Of a DNA stretch of 18,091 nucleotides, positions 7,368 to 14,700 are shown in pieces. Numbering within the stretch: the first letter of the stretch is position 1; each line of letters begins with the position of its first letter. Below the pieces are notes generated by a model. That model saw only the letters and a program-made list of their open reading frames with translations. It had not been told where the DNA came from and did no database searches. Origin of the DNA: JBMOLK01 sp049325575 (lineage in GTDB: Bacteria > Bacillota > Clostridia > Acetivibrionales > Acetivibrionaceae); the NCBI GenBank assembly GCA_049325575.1, contig JBMOLK010000070.1:1-18091 (forward strand), in the 5' to 3' direction. Position numbers and translations under genes: made by a program.

Positions 7368-7708
7368 AAATAACTCCTTTTTATAATTTTGATATAAAAA
7401 AAATAAGCTTATAACAATATTAATATTTTTCTCTTATTCTTTCTATAATGTTTTATATTTATCATTAGGCAACTTGTTTTAAGTTTAAATATGTAATATA
7501 TAAGGTTTAAATTTACATTTTTACAATGAAAAATATATTGTTTTTTTAGCTTAAAATTGCGATAATATGATTGTGCCAAGATCAGGAATTAATTAAAATA
7601 TTTTTTATTATTTTTGTAATATTTAAGACTGAACAAAAGTAATTTGTTAAACGTCTAATTTATTATAGTATTAACAGGAATTATATTAATTTAATTAGGG
7701 GTGTGTAT
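7368..7708. other. Divergent AT-rich intergenic region, Nudix gene / vanW-like gene
   Basis: This 341-bp spacer between divergent genes is very AT-rich. It contains a candidate promoter for the plus-strand gene (7644-7671) and the ribosome binding sites of both genes. No small ORF with a ribosome binding site, tRNA, long inverted repeat or terminator was found. A -35/-10 pair for the minus strand could not be chosen with confidence. Confidence 0.5.
7644..7671 (+). promoter_or_regulatory. Candidate promoter of the VanW/G5 gene
   Basis: TTGTTA (7644-7649) and TAGTAT (7666-7671) are separated by 16 bp and lie about 40 bp before the start codon. Both boxes are imperfect, and the AT-rich context makes chance matches common. 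Confidence 0.35.
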
Positions 7709-9367
7709 ATGACGAGCCCGGTAGTACAGAAGAAGAACACAAACAACAAGACAAGGGTACTGGTTATTTCTCTTTTTTCAGTTATAATTATATCTTTAAT
7801 TGTATTTTCATTTTTTGCTTTTTCAATCCTATCTCATAATAAGGTATACTCCGGTGTGTACATTAATGATATTGATGTAAGTAATCTTTCGTATGACCAG
7901 GTATATGAGCTATTAAAATCAAGTTATACTGACAAGGCAAAAGACGTCAAATTAACTTTAAAGCACAATGAAGTAAATCAGCAAATTGACTTAAATCAGT
8001 TAAAGGTTTCCTATGATATTGAAGGCGCAGCAAAAAAGGCTTATGATATAGGACGTACAGGAAATATATTCAATAGGCTTTATGCCGTTTTCAGTTCTAA
8101 TAGAAATGGGTCTAAGATTGAGCTTCAGTATTCATATGATGAAAAATCCTTAAAAGATGTTGTAGATAATTTTTATTCCCGTTCTATTGTATATGTAAAA
8201 GAAGCTGATTTATTTGTGAGTGATAAAAAGGTAACTCTTCGTACAGGGCATCCGGGTGAGGCTATTGACAGGCAGAAGGTTTCGGAAATTATGCAAAATT
8301 CCATAAAGACTTGCACAGGTGGAACATTTGATGTCCCTGTAAAACAGACAATGCCAAGCAGTATTAATGTTGATGAAATATACAATCAGATAAACCAGGA
8401 AGTAAAGGATGCAAGTGTAACAGTTGAAGACAACAAAACAAAAGTTCTACCTCACTCTGTAGGACGTAAAATCGACAAGGCAGAGCTTATTAATATAATA
8501 AAGGAACATGAAAAAACACTTGATACTGAAAAAGAATTACCTGTAGTTTTTACAGAGCCTAAAATCAAAACTGAGGATATTAGTGCTTACCTGTTTAGAG
8601 ATGTTCTTGCATCTGCCAGCACAAGGTTTTCAACAGCAAACCAGAATGATGCGAACAGGGGTGTCAATATAAGGCTTGCGTCCTCAAAGATAAATGGAAA
8701 AGTATTAGGTCCAGGTGAGGTATTTTCGTTCAATGAGGTTGTTGGGCCAAGAACAAAGGATGGCGGGTACCAGGTGGCACACGTTTATGTACGCGGCAAG
8801 ATAATTGATGACGTAGGCGGAGGAATATGCCAGGTTTCTACAACTTTATATAATGCTGTTTTATTTGCAGATCTTCAAACTGTGGAGCGTAGGAATCACA
8901 TGTTTACAGTAGGATATGTACCTTATGGACGTGATGCTGCTGTGTCATACAATGAAGTTGATTATAAGTTTAAAAACAATACCAACTGGCCAATAAAAAT
9001 TGAAGCCAGTGTATCAAAAGACAACAAACTTACATTTAGAATTATAGGAACTAACGAAAACCCTGATAAGTCTATAGAGATAAGTCATGTGCAGATAAGC
9101 GCTACACCTGCTCCTGTAAAATATATTGACGACCCTAATCTTGAAGAAGGTAAAACCGTTGTTTTACAAAAGGGTATGACAGGATATGTTATAGATACTT
9201 ATAAAATAGTAAAAGTAGGCGATAAGGTAATTAGTAAGACAAAACTTCACAGAAGTACCTATAATCCTTACGCAAGGCAGATTAAACGTGGAACAAAAAA
9301 GGTGCAGTCCATTAAGCCTACAACAAATTTACAAGAGATTATAAAAGAAACTCCTAATATTAACTAA
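7709..9367 (+). CDS. VanW-family protein with G5 domain, membrane-anchored (YoaR-like)
   Basis: From the ATG at 7709 the protein has 552 residues; an in-frame GTG two codons earlier is less well placed relative to the AGGGGTG site. A short basic cytoplasmic tail precedes a membrane helix at about 16-41. Residues of about 45-290 resemble the repeated peptidoglycan-binding-type (PG_binding_4) domains of YoaR. A VanW domain spans about 295-440, with GGGICQVSTTLYNAVL around C374, then an ERRNHM segment and YGRDAAVSYNEVDYKF. A G5 domain (about 480-530, VVLQKGMTGYVIDTYKIV) ends the protein. This suggests an extracytoplasmic, cell-wall-associated role. Despite the VanW name, no vancomycin-resistance genes are near, so a resistance role should not be inferred. 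Confidence 0.88.
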   Translation: MTSPVVQKKNTNNKTRVLVISLFSVIIISLIVFSFFAFSILSHNKVYSGVYINDIDVSNLSYDQVYELLKSSYTDKAKDVKLTLKHNEVNQQIDLNQLKVSYDIEGAAKKAYDIGRTGNIFNRLYAVFSSNRNGSKIELQYSYDEKSLKDVVDNFYSRSIVYVKEADLFVSDKKVTLRTGHPGEAIDRQKVSEIMQNSIKTCTGGTFDVPVKQTMPSSINVDEIYNQINQEVKDASVTVEDNKTKVLPHSVGRKIDKAELINIIKEHEKTLDTEKELPVVFTEPKIKTEDISAYLFRDVLASASTRFSTANQNDANRGVNIRLASSKINGKVLGPGEVFSFNEVVGPRTKDGGYQVAHVYVRGKIIDDVGGGICQVSTTLYNAVLFADLQTVERRNHMFTVGYVPYGRDAAVSYNEVDYKFKNNTNWPIKIEASVSKDNKLTFRIIGTNENPDKSIEISHVQISATPAPVKYIDDPNLEEGKTVVLQKGMTGYVIDTYKIVKVGDKVISKTKLHRSTYNPYARQIKRGTKKVQSIKPTTNLQEIIKETPNIN

Positions 9368-9404
9368 AAGTCGTTATTCTTTATATTATCCTTAAGACTT
9401 AATA

Positions 9405-9443
9405 AGCAAATAAGAAGTTAGAAGTAGTAACTTCTTATTTGCT
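9405..9443. terminator. Bidirectional terminator hairpin between convergent genes
   Basis: Arms 9405-9420 (AGCAAATAAGAAGTTA) and 9428-9443 are perfectly complementary over 16 bp with a 7-nt loop. The hairpin sits 37 bp after the VanW-gene stop and 13 bp after the stop of the convergent stress-protein gene. T-rich DNA after the stem is modest on both strands, so it may work mainly as a stabilising 3' end or weak bidirectional terminator. Confidence 0.75.
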
Positions 9444-9456
9444 CTATAACTTATAA

Positions 9457-9975
9457 TTAATAACTGTCTACGCTGACTGCTCCATTGTTCCTTAGTATGG
9501 ATGCAACCTGATCAATCTTGTCATCGTCTGTTTTCATGCTAAACAGTGTCTTTCCCGCTTTTATATCTGTCTCATATTGTCTGCTTCTATTTTCTGGAAT
9601 TCCAAGGTCAACTAGACCTCCAACAATGCCACCTGTAACAGCACCTGATAAAAGTCCTGTGATAGGCCCAGCTGCAGCAATGATGCCTAACCCCGGAATA
9701 GCCATGCTTCCCGCACCAATAAGCAAGCCTGCCAAGCCCCCCAATATCCCTCCGGTAACCACACCGTCTGAAATATTATCATTTATTGCTCTGGTGTTTG
9801 TTCCGGTGGCCATATTTCCAGCACCCATGGTAAGATCGTTTCCTTTATTGCCTTCATCTCCTTGTCTTGCAACTATTGAAATATCATTTGTTCTAAGTCC
9901 CTGGTCCTTTATTTGCTGCGCAGCGTTTTCTGCGCTGCTGTGATTATCAAAAATTGCTACAATAGTTCTTGACAT
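9457..9975 (-). CDS. General stress protein 17M-like (YflT-type) with glycine-zipper segment
   Basis: The 172-residue protein begins with a domain resembling general stress protein 17M/YflT (SRTIVAIFDNHSSAENAAQQI, predicted alpha/beta, about 1-40). Residues 71-125 form a glycine-rich hydrophobic segment with repeated GG, GxxxG and GxxG spacing (GGILGGLAGLLIGAG ... GAVTGGIVGGLVDLGIP), typical of glycine-zipper membrane-associating helices. A C-terminal ferredoxin-like tail (YETDIKAGKTLFSMKTDDD ... VSVDSY) follows. A strong AGGAGG site lies eight bases before the ATG. Function is unknown; related Bacillus genes are stress-induced, but no stress-type promoter could be identified here. It is convergent with the VanW gene. 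Confidence 0.75.
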   Translation of the reverse strand: MSRTIVAIFDNHSSAENAAQQIKDQGLRTNDISIVARQGDEGNKGNDLTMGAGNMATGTNTRAINDNISDGVVTGGILGGLAGLLIGAGSMAIPGLGIIAAAGPITGLLSGAVTGGIVGGLVDLGIPENRSRQYETDIKAGKTLFSMKTDDDKIDQVASILRNNGAVSVDSY

Positions 9976-10066
9976 ACCATAAACCTCCTGTATTATATAT
10001 TCATGTATAGCTTTAGTTAAAATGGAACTATTTATTCGTTTTAATCAAAATGTAATTTTTTTTTAA

Positions 10067-10095
10067 TGTTTGTTTTATTATGTTAGGTGTATAAT
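10067..10095 (+). promoter_or_regulatory. Candidate promoter of the SLH gene
   Basis: A perfect TATAAT lies at 10090-10095, with a weak TGTTTG at 10067-10072 (17-bp spacing). The predicted start near 10102 gives a leader of about 27 nt. The poor -35 box limits confidence and could mean dependence on an activator. Confidence 0.45.
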
Positions 10096-10128
10096 TGAAA
10101 TAAGCTTTTAAAGAGGGGTGCAGAGAAT

Positions 10129-10698
10129 ATGAAAAAATACATATCTATTATAATAGCTATAGTTTTGGTTTTATCAATTACTACAATTAATATTAGTGCA
10201 GCAAATGATTTGGAAGTTCAAAAAGGCAATGCAGATGCCCTTGTAAAATTACGTATTTTAAAAGGCTATGAGGATGGAAGTCTAAGGCTTGAAAATAAAA
10301 TAAGAAGAAGTGAATTTATTACCTTAGTTATTAAGCTAATGGGATATGATAAGGACTCCGATATAGAAAACGTAAAAATAACTTTTAAAGATATTGGCAA
10401 AAAACATTGGGCTTATAACAATATTAAACTTTCAATAAAGTATAATCTTGTTGCCGGATATCCCGATAGTACTATAGCACCGAATAAGGATGTTACTTAT
10501 GCTGAAGCTGTGGCTGTTGTGATAAGAGCACTAGGCTATGAAAATACCCTTCAGGGAAATTGGCCCGATAATGTAGTTAGTAAGGCTGCAGAGCTTAAAT
10601 TAAATAATAATCTTGATCTTACCGCTGATCATCAGCTTACCCGCGGTGAAATGTCAGTAATTATTTTTAATGCTCTAACAGTTAAGTTCAATAAATAA
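10129..10698 (+). CDS. Small secreted S-layer-homology (SLH) domain protein
   Basis: The 189-residue precursor has a signal peptide of about 24-25 residues (MKKY, hydrophobic core, cleavage near ISA-A). The mature protein is almost entirely three SLH-like motifs: a shortened one at about 32-73, a complete one at 86-137 (FKDIGKKHWAYNNIKLSIKY, then AGYPDSTIAPNK), and a third at 143-184. The key anchoring motif ITRAE is degenerate, appearing as IRRSE, VTYAE and LTRGE. SLH trimers bind secondary cell-wall polysaccharide, so this protein should sit on the wall, yet it carries no cargo domain. A GAGGGGTG site precedes the start. The next gene follows after 20 bp and is probably co-transcribed. Confidence 0.87.
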   Translation: MKKYISIIIAIVLVLSITTINISAANDLEVQKGNADALVKLRILKGYEDGSLRLENKIRRSEFITLVIKLMGYDKDSDIENVKITFKDIGKKHWAYNNIKLSIKYNLVAGYPDSTIAPNKDVTYAEAVAVVIRALGYENTLQGNWPDNVVSKAAELKLNNNLDLTADHQLTRGEMSVIIFNALTVKFNK

Positions 10699-10718
10699 AA
10701 AATATTGGGAGATATCTG

Positions 10719-11222
10719 ATGCAGTTAGAAGGTATGCTTTTAATCTTGATTATGTTAATAATTATTCCCGTTTTGGCCATATCATCCAATGATGCTGCTT
10801 TTTTTATAGTAACAGCCATACTTATATCTTTTTCATCGATAAAATCAATATATGCTGCTCTTTTAAAAGTAAAGGATGAATCTGATGATGATAAGGATGA
10901 AGTCTTTGCAGAAATCGAAGAACAGGTAGATATGGATCTTTCTAAAATAGGTACAGGGATTAAGGTCATAAAGAATCTTGTGATAGTTTTATTTTTCGGC
11001 TACTGCAGTTTCTTTTTGAATACCTTCTGGCTTAAAGCTTTATGCGCTTTCGTAATTATTTATTGGGTTAATGATATTAGACTTAATCTAAGGCAAAAAG
11101 AGAACTCGACCTCACAGGATTACTTCAGTCTCATTAGCCGCTTTCTGGTTATAACCATAAGCATATCAAGTTTATTATTAATCTCCTTAAGTGCATATAA
11201 CAGGTTTATTTTTTTTAAATAA
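10719..11222 (+). CDS. Hypothetical integral membrane protein (about five helices)
   Basis: I do not recognise a family. The 167-residue protein has predicted membrane helices at about 5-22, 26-47, 84-101, 103-117 and 141-160. A strongly acidic loop (about 52-74, with DESDDDKDEVFAEIEEQVD) separates helices 2 and 3, and a short charged loop lies at 119-135. There is no signal peptidase site, catalytic motif or cysteine pair. GGGAG seven bases before the ATG supports the start. It follows the SLH gene by 20 bp and a strong terminator follows it, so the two form a two-gene operon. A role linked to the cell surface is only inferred from that partner. Confidence 0.7.
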   Translation: MQLEGMLLILIMLIIIPVLAISSNDAAFFIVTAILISFSSIKSIYAALLKVKDESDDDKDEVFAEIEEQVDMDLSKIGTGIKVIKNLVIVLFFGYCSFFLNTFWLKALCAFVIIYWVNDIRLNLRQKENSTSQDYFSLISRFLVITISISSLLLISLSAYNRFIFFK

Positions 11223-11267
11223 AATATCATATGAAGTTTTTTAAATAACAAAACTGTTCACAACATG

Positions 11268-11321
11268 ATAAATATTTTGCAAGAATTAACAACGATAATT
11301 GCAAAATATTTATTTTTTTTT
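11268..11321 (+). terminator. Rho-independent terminator of the SLH/membrane-protein operon
   Basis: Arms 11268-11282 (ATAAATATTTTGCAA) and 11299-11313 are perfectly complementary over 15 bp with a 16-nt loop, followed by eight T residues (11314-11321). It lies 45 bp after the membrane-protein stop codon. Confidence 0.9.
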
Positions 11322-11331
11322 ATAAAACCTA

Positions 11332-11360
11332 TTGAATGTGCATTGTATAAGTGTTATAAT
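11332..11360 (+). promoter_or_regulatory. Sigma-A promoter of gltBD (distal)
   Basis: TTGAAT (11332-11337) and a perfect TATAAT (11355-11360) are 17 bp apart, directly after the preceding operon's terminator. The predicted start near 11367 would give a leader of about 338 nt before gltB, unusually long for a simple metabolic operon. Confidence 0.75.
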
Positions 11361-11390
11361 TATAAAACAATAACTTTAAATAGGTGTACT

Positions 11391-11460
11391 AGGTCTTAGA
11401 CATTAATGTTGTCTATGCCTTCTAACAAATAGTAAATAGTAAACATGCAATGACGCATTT
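11391..11460 (+). promoter_or_regulatory. Tandem leader hairpins, possible ANTAR-type antiterminator target
   Basis: Hairpin 1 is TAGACA (11397-11402) / TGTCTA (11410-11415) with a 7-nt loop TTAATGT, extended by AGG/CCT (11391-11393 with 11418-11420) across an internal loop. Hairpin 2 is ATGC (11445-11448) / GCAT (11455-11458) with the hexaloop AATGAC, extended by AA/TT past a bulged C. ANTAR regulators recognise paired hexaloop hairpins with A at loop position 1 and G at position 4. Hairpin 2 fits; hairpin 1 contains AATG but in a 7-nt loop. A terminator follows 14 nt later. The assignment is a hypothesis. Confidence 0.35.
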
Positions 11461-11471
11461 AGTTAAATATT

Positions 11472-11522
11472 AAGCACACTCAATGGAGAGGATTAGCTTT
11501 CTGTTGGTGTGCTTTTTATTTT
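11472..11522 (+). terminator. Internal leader terminator (attenuator) upstream of gltB
   Basis: AAGCACAC (11472-11479) pairs with GTGTGCTT (11507-11514), with an additional CAA/TTG pairing inside (11481-11483 with 11504-11506) across a bulged T. The T-rich run TTTTTATTTT follows from 11513. It lies downstream of the distal gltB promoter and about 190 nt before the gene, so it would either attenuate gltB transcription or end a separate small leader RNA. Confidence 0.75.
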
Positions 11523-11580
11523 ATAACTGCCCTGGTGTCTGTACTTGCAGGATTTGTTTTTGAATCTTTCATTTTTTGTT

Positions 11581-11608
11581 TTGATTGGATACTTTTGAGG
11601 TATATAAC
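11581..11608 (+). promoter_or_regulatory. Possible proximal gltB promoter
   Basis: TTGATT (11581-11586) and TATAAC (11603-11608) are 16 bp apart, downstream of the leader terminator. If real, it would give terminator-independent expression of gltB with a leader of about 90 nt. Surrounding DNA is AT-rich, so the match is weak evidence. A 7-bp inverted repeat GAATTTG/CAAATTC (11638-11644 with 11659-11665) follows. Confidence 0.3.
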
Positions 11609-11704
11609 CTATATATATGTTTTGATTATGTAATAAAGAATTTGTGATTTATTATCCGCAAATTCCTCAAATAAAAAATGTGTTATAGAAAGGTTGCATA
11701 AACT

Positions 11705-14700
11705 ATGAAGTTTAATGGATTGCCCTCTAAACAAGGACTCTATGACCCACAGTTTGAGCACGATGCATGTGGTATTGGATTTGTAGTTAACATTAAAGGT
11801 ACAAAATCTCATGAGATTGTTGACCAGGCTCTGACAATTCTCATAAACCTGACACATCGTGGTGGTAGTGGTTCTGAGCACAACACGGGAGATGGAGCCG
11901 GTATACTTATTCAAATACCCCACAGGTTCTTCCAAAAGAATTGTATTGAAGCAGGTATCAATTTACCTGAACCCGGTCAATATGGGGTTGGTATGGTGTT
12001 TTTATCTGCTGATCCTTCTAAAAGAATAGTTATGGAAGACTATATCGAAGAAGTAATAAAGGAAGAAAATCAAACCTTTTTAGGATGGAGAACCTTGCCT
12101 GTTGATGATTCATCATTAGGAAGCGTAGCTATTTCTGCCAAACCTTTTATTCGTCAGATATTTATTGGAAGAAGCGCTGATATTAAGGATGATCTTTCTT
12201 TTGAAAGAAAGCTTTATGTTATAAGAAAGCGCGTTGAAAAATACGCTTCTGATAATGGCGGATACGTGTACTTCCCGAGTTTATCTTCCAGAACTATTGT
12301 TTATAAAGGTATGCTCACTGCAGAGCAAGTTAGAACATTTTACAAGGAGCTGTCAGATCCCTTGGTTGAATCTGCCCTTGCTCTGGTTCACTCCAGATAT
12401 AGCACAAATACATTCCCAAGCTGGGAAAGAGCTCACCCAAACCGCTATATTATTCATAATGGAGAAATAAATACTCTGCGCGGCAATATAAACTGGATGA
12501 ATGCAAGACAGTCACTACTTGATTCCAAGGATTTTGGTGATGATATAAAAAAGATACTTCCTATTATTAATCCGGACGGAAGTGACTCTTCAATGTTCGA
12601 TAACTGTCTTGAGTTTATGGCACTTGCTGGTCGCTCACTGCCACATGCTGTTATGATGATGATTCCTGAACCATGGTCAAATCATGAAAGCATGAGTGAT
12701 GAGAAGAAAGCTTTCTACGAATACCACAGCTGCTTGATGGAACCATGGGATGGTCCCGCTGCCATAGCTTTTACAGACGGTACAAGGGTAGGTGCAGTTC
12801 TTGACAGGAACGGACTCCGTCCTTCACGTTATTATGTAACAAAGGATGATCTGGTTATACTCTCATCTGAAGTAGGGGTTCTTGATGTTGATCCTCAGAA
12901 TGTCGTATGTAAGGAACGTTTGCATCCAGGCAGAATGCTTCTTATAGACACAAAAGAAGGAAGAATAATTACTGATGATGAAATAAAGCATACTATTGCT
13001 TCCCAGCATCCATATCGCCAGTGGCTTAATGAACATCTTGTCACTTTGGAAGATCTGGCTGAAGCTCCACATCTTCCAGAACCTGATCATGATACGGTTC
13101 TTATTAGACAGAAGGCCTTTGGTTATACTTATGAGGATCTTCGTGCTACATTACTTCCAATGGCAAAGGAAGGTATAGATCCCATAGGGGCAATGGGTAC
13201 CGATACTCCCCTTGCTGTTTTGTCCGATAAGCCTCAATTACTTTATAATTACTTTAAGCAGCTGTTTGCTCAGGTAACCAATCCTCCTATTGATGCAATA
13301 AGAGAGGAAATTATTACTGGGACTGAAACCATGATGGGATCTGAAGGGAATTTGATTCACCCGGTTCCAGAGAGCTGCAGACAAATAAAAATAAAAGCAC
13401 CTATGATTAATAATGATGAGCTTGCCAGGCTTCGTCATATAAATATACCAGGCTTTAAATCTGTTACACTGCCGATTCTTTATAATGTAACAGGCGGCAG
13501 CAAGGCCCTTGAAGCCGCTATGGATAATCTATTTAAAGCCGCTGATAAAGCTGTTGAAGATGGATCCAATATCTTAATTTTATCCGATCGCGGTATAGAT
13601 AAAGATAATGCTTCTATTCCAGCACTTTTAGCTGTTGCTGGTTTACACCATTATCTTATTCGCCGGGGTACAAGAACCAATGTAAGTATAGTTCTAGAAT
13701 CAGGAGAACCAAGGGATGTGCATCACTTCTGTCTTCTTATAGGATATGGGGCATCTGCTATAAACCCATATCTGGTTTTTGAATCTTTAGACGATATGAT
13801 AAAACAAGGTCTTCTTGTCGATGTTGACCATGAGACTTCTGTATATAAATATTTAAAGGCCTCTACCAAGGGTGTTGTAAAAGTACTCTCAAAAATGGGT
13901 ATATCTACAATCCAAAGTTACCAGGGCGCGCAAATGTTTGAAGCTATCGGCCTTGCACAGAAGTTTGTCGATAGATACTTTACTTCAACTCCTTCCAGGA
14001 TTGGCGGTATAGACATGGAAGAGGTCGCTTTGGAAGTACGCCTTAGACATATGGCGGCCTTTGATGAGCGCCAATCAGGACCTATGGCTTTAGATGCCGG
14101 CGGAGTAAACCAATGGCGTGCTGATGGCGAATATCACCTGTTTAATCCTTTGACAGTTCACAAGCTTCAGTATGCATGCAGAGAAGGAAACTACAGCCTT
14201 TTTAAGGAATACTCTGAACTTATTAATAACCAGACTCAAAGATTGTGTACCATTCGCGGTTTACTAAACTTTAAGGTTAAGAATCCTATTCCTATCGATG
14301 AAGTAGAATCTGTAGAATCCATTTGCAAGAGGTTTAAAACAGGTGCCATGTCTTATGGATCAATCAGTCAGGAAGCCCATGAAAGTCTTGCTATAGCCAT
14401 GAATAGACTAGGCGGAAGAAGCAATACGGGAGAAGGCGGTGAAGACCCTGCCAGATTTATACCCGATAAGAATGGAGATTCCCGCTGCAGTGCCATTAAG
14501 CAGGTAGCATCCGGTAGATTTGGAGTTACAAGTCATTATCTTGTAAATGCAAAAGAAATTCAAATTAAAATGGCACAAGGAGCGAAACCTGGCGAAGGAG
14601 GACAGCTGCCCGGACGAAAGGTTTATCCATGGATAGCAAAAGTTAGAGGATCAACACCTGGTGTAGGACTTATTTCGCCGCCTCCACACCATGATATTTA

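Larger units (their letters stand above)
11223..11704 (+). other. 482-bp non-coding region: terminator, promoter and long gltB leader
   Basis: In order this region contains the terminator of the SLH operon, a good sigma-A promoter, two small hairpins, an internal terminator, a possible second promoter, and the gltB ribosome binding site (AGAAAGG, 11 bases before ATG). A 7-codon frame (11678-11701) ends three bases before the gltB ATG but has no ribosome binding site. No credible protein gene is present. Confidence 0.7.

Noticed and set aside
7709..9367. Vancomycin-resistance function for the VanW-domain gene
   Set aside because: No vanH/A/X/Y/S/R genes are nearby, and the architecture is the widespread YoaR-type wall-associated protein of Firmicutes.
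9518..9943. Plus-strand 141-codon frame opposite the stress-protein gene
   Set aside because: It is antisense to a well-supported gene with its own ribosome binding site, and its proline/serine-rich composition is the shadow of glycine-rich coding sequence.
11361..11530. T-box or known metabolite riboswitch in the gltB leader
   Set aside because: No T-box TGGNACCGCG-like sequence or other familiar riboswitch core was seen; only simple hairpins and a terminator are present.
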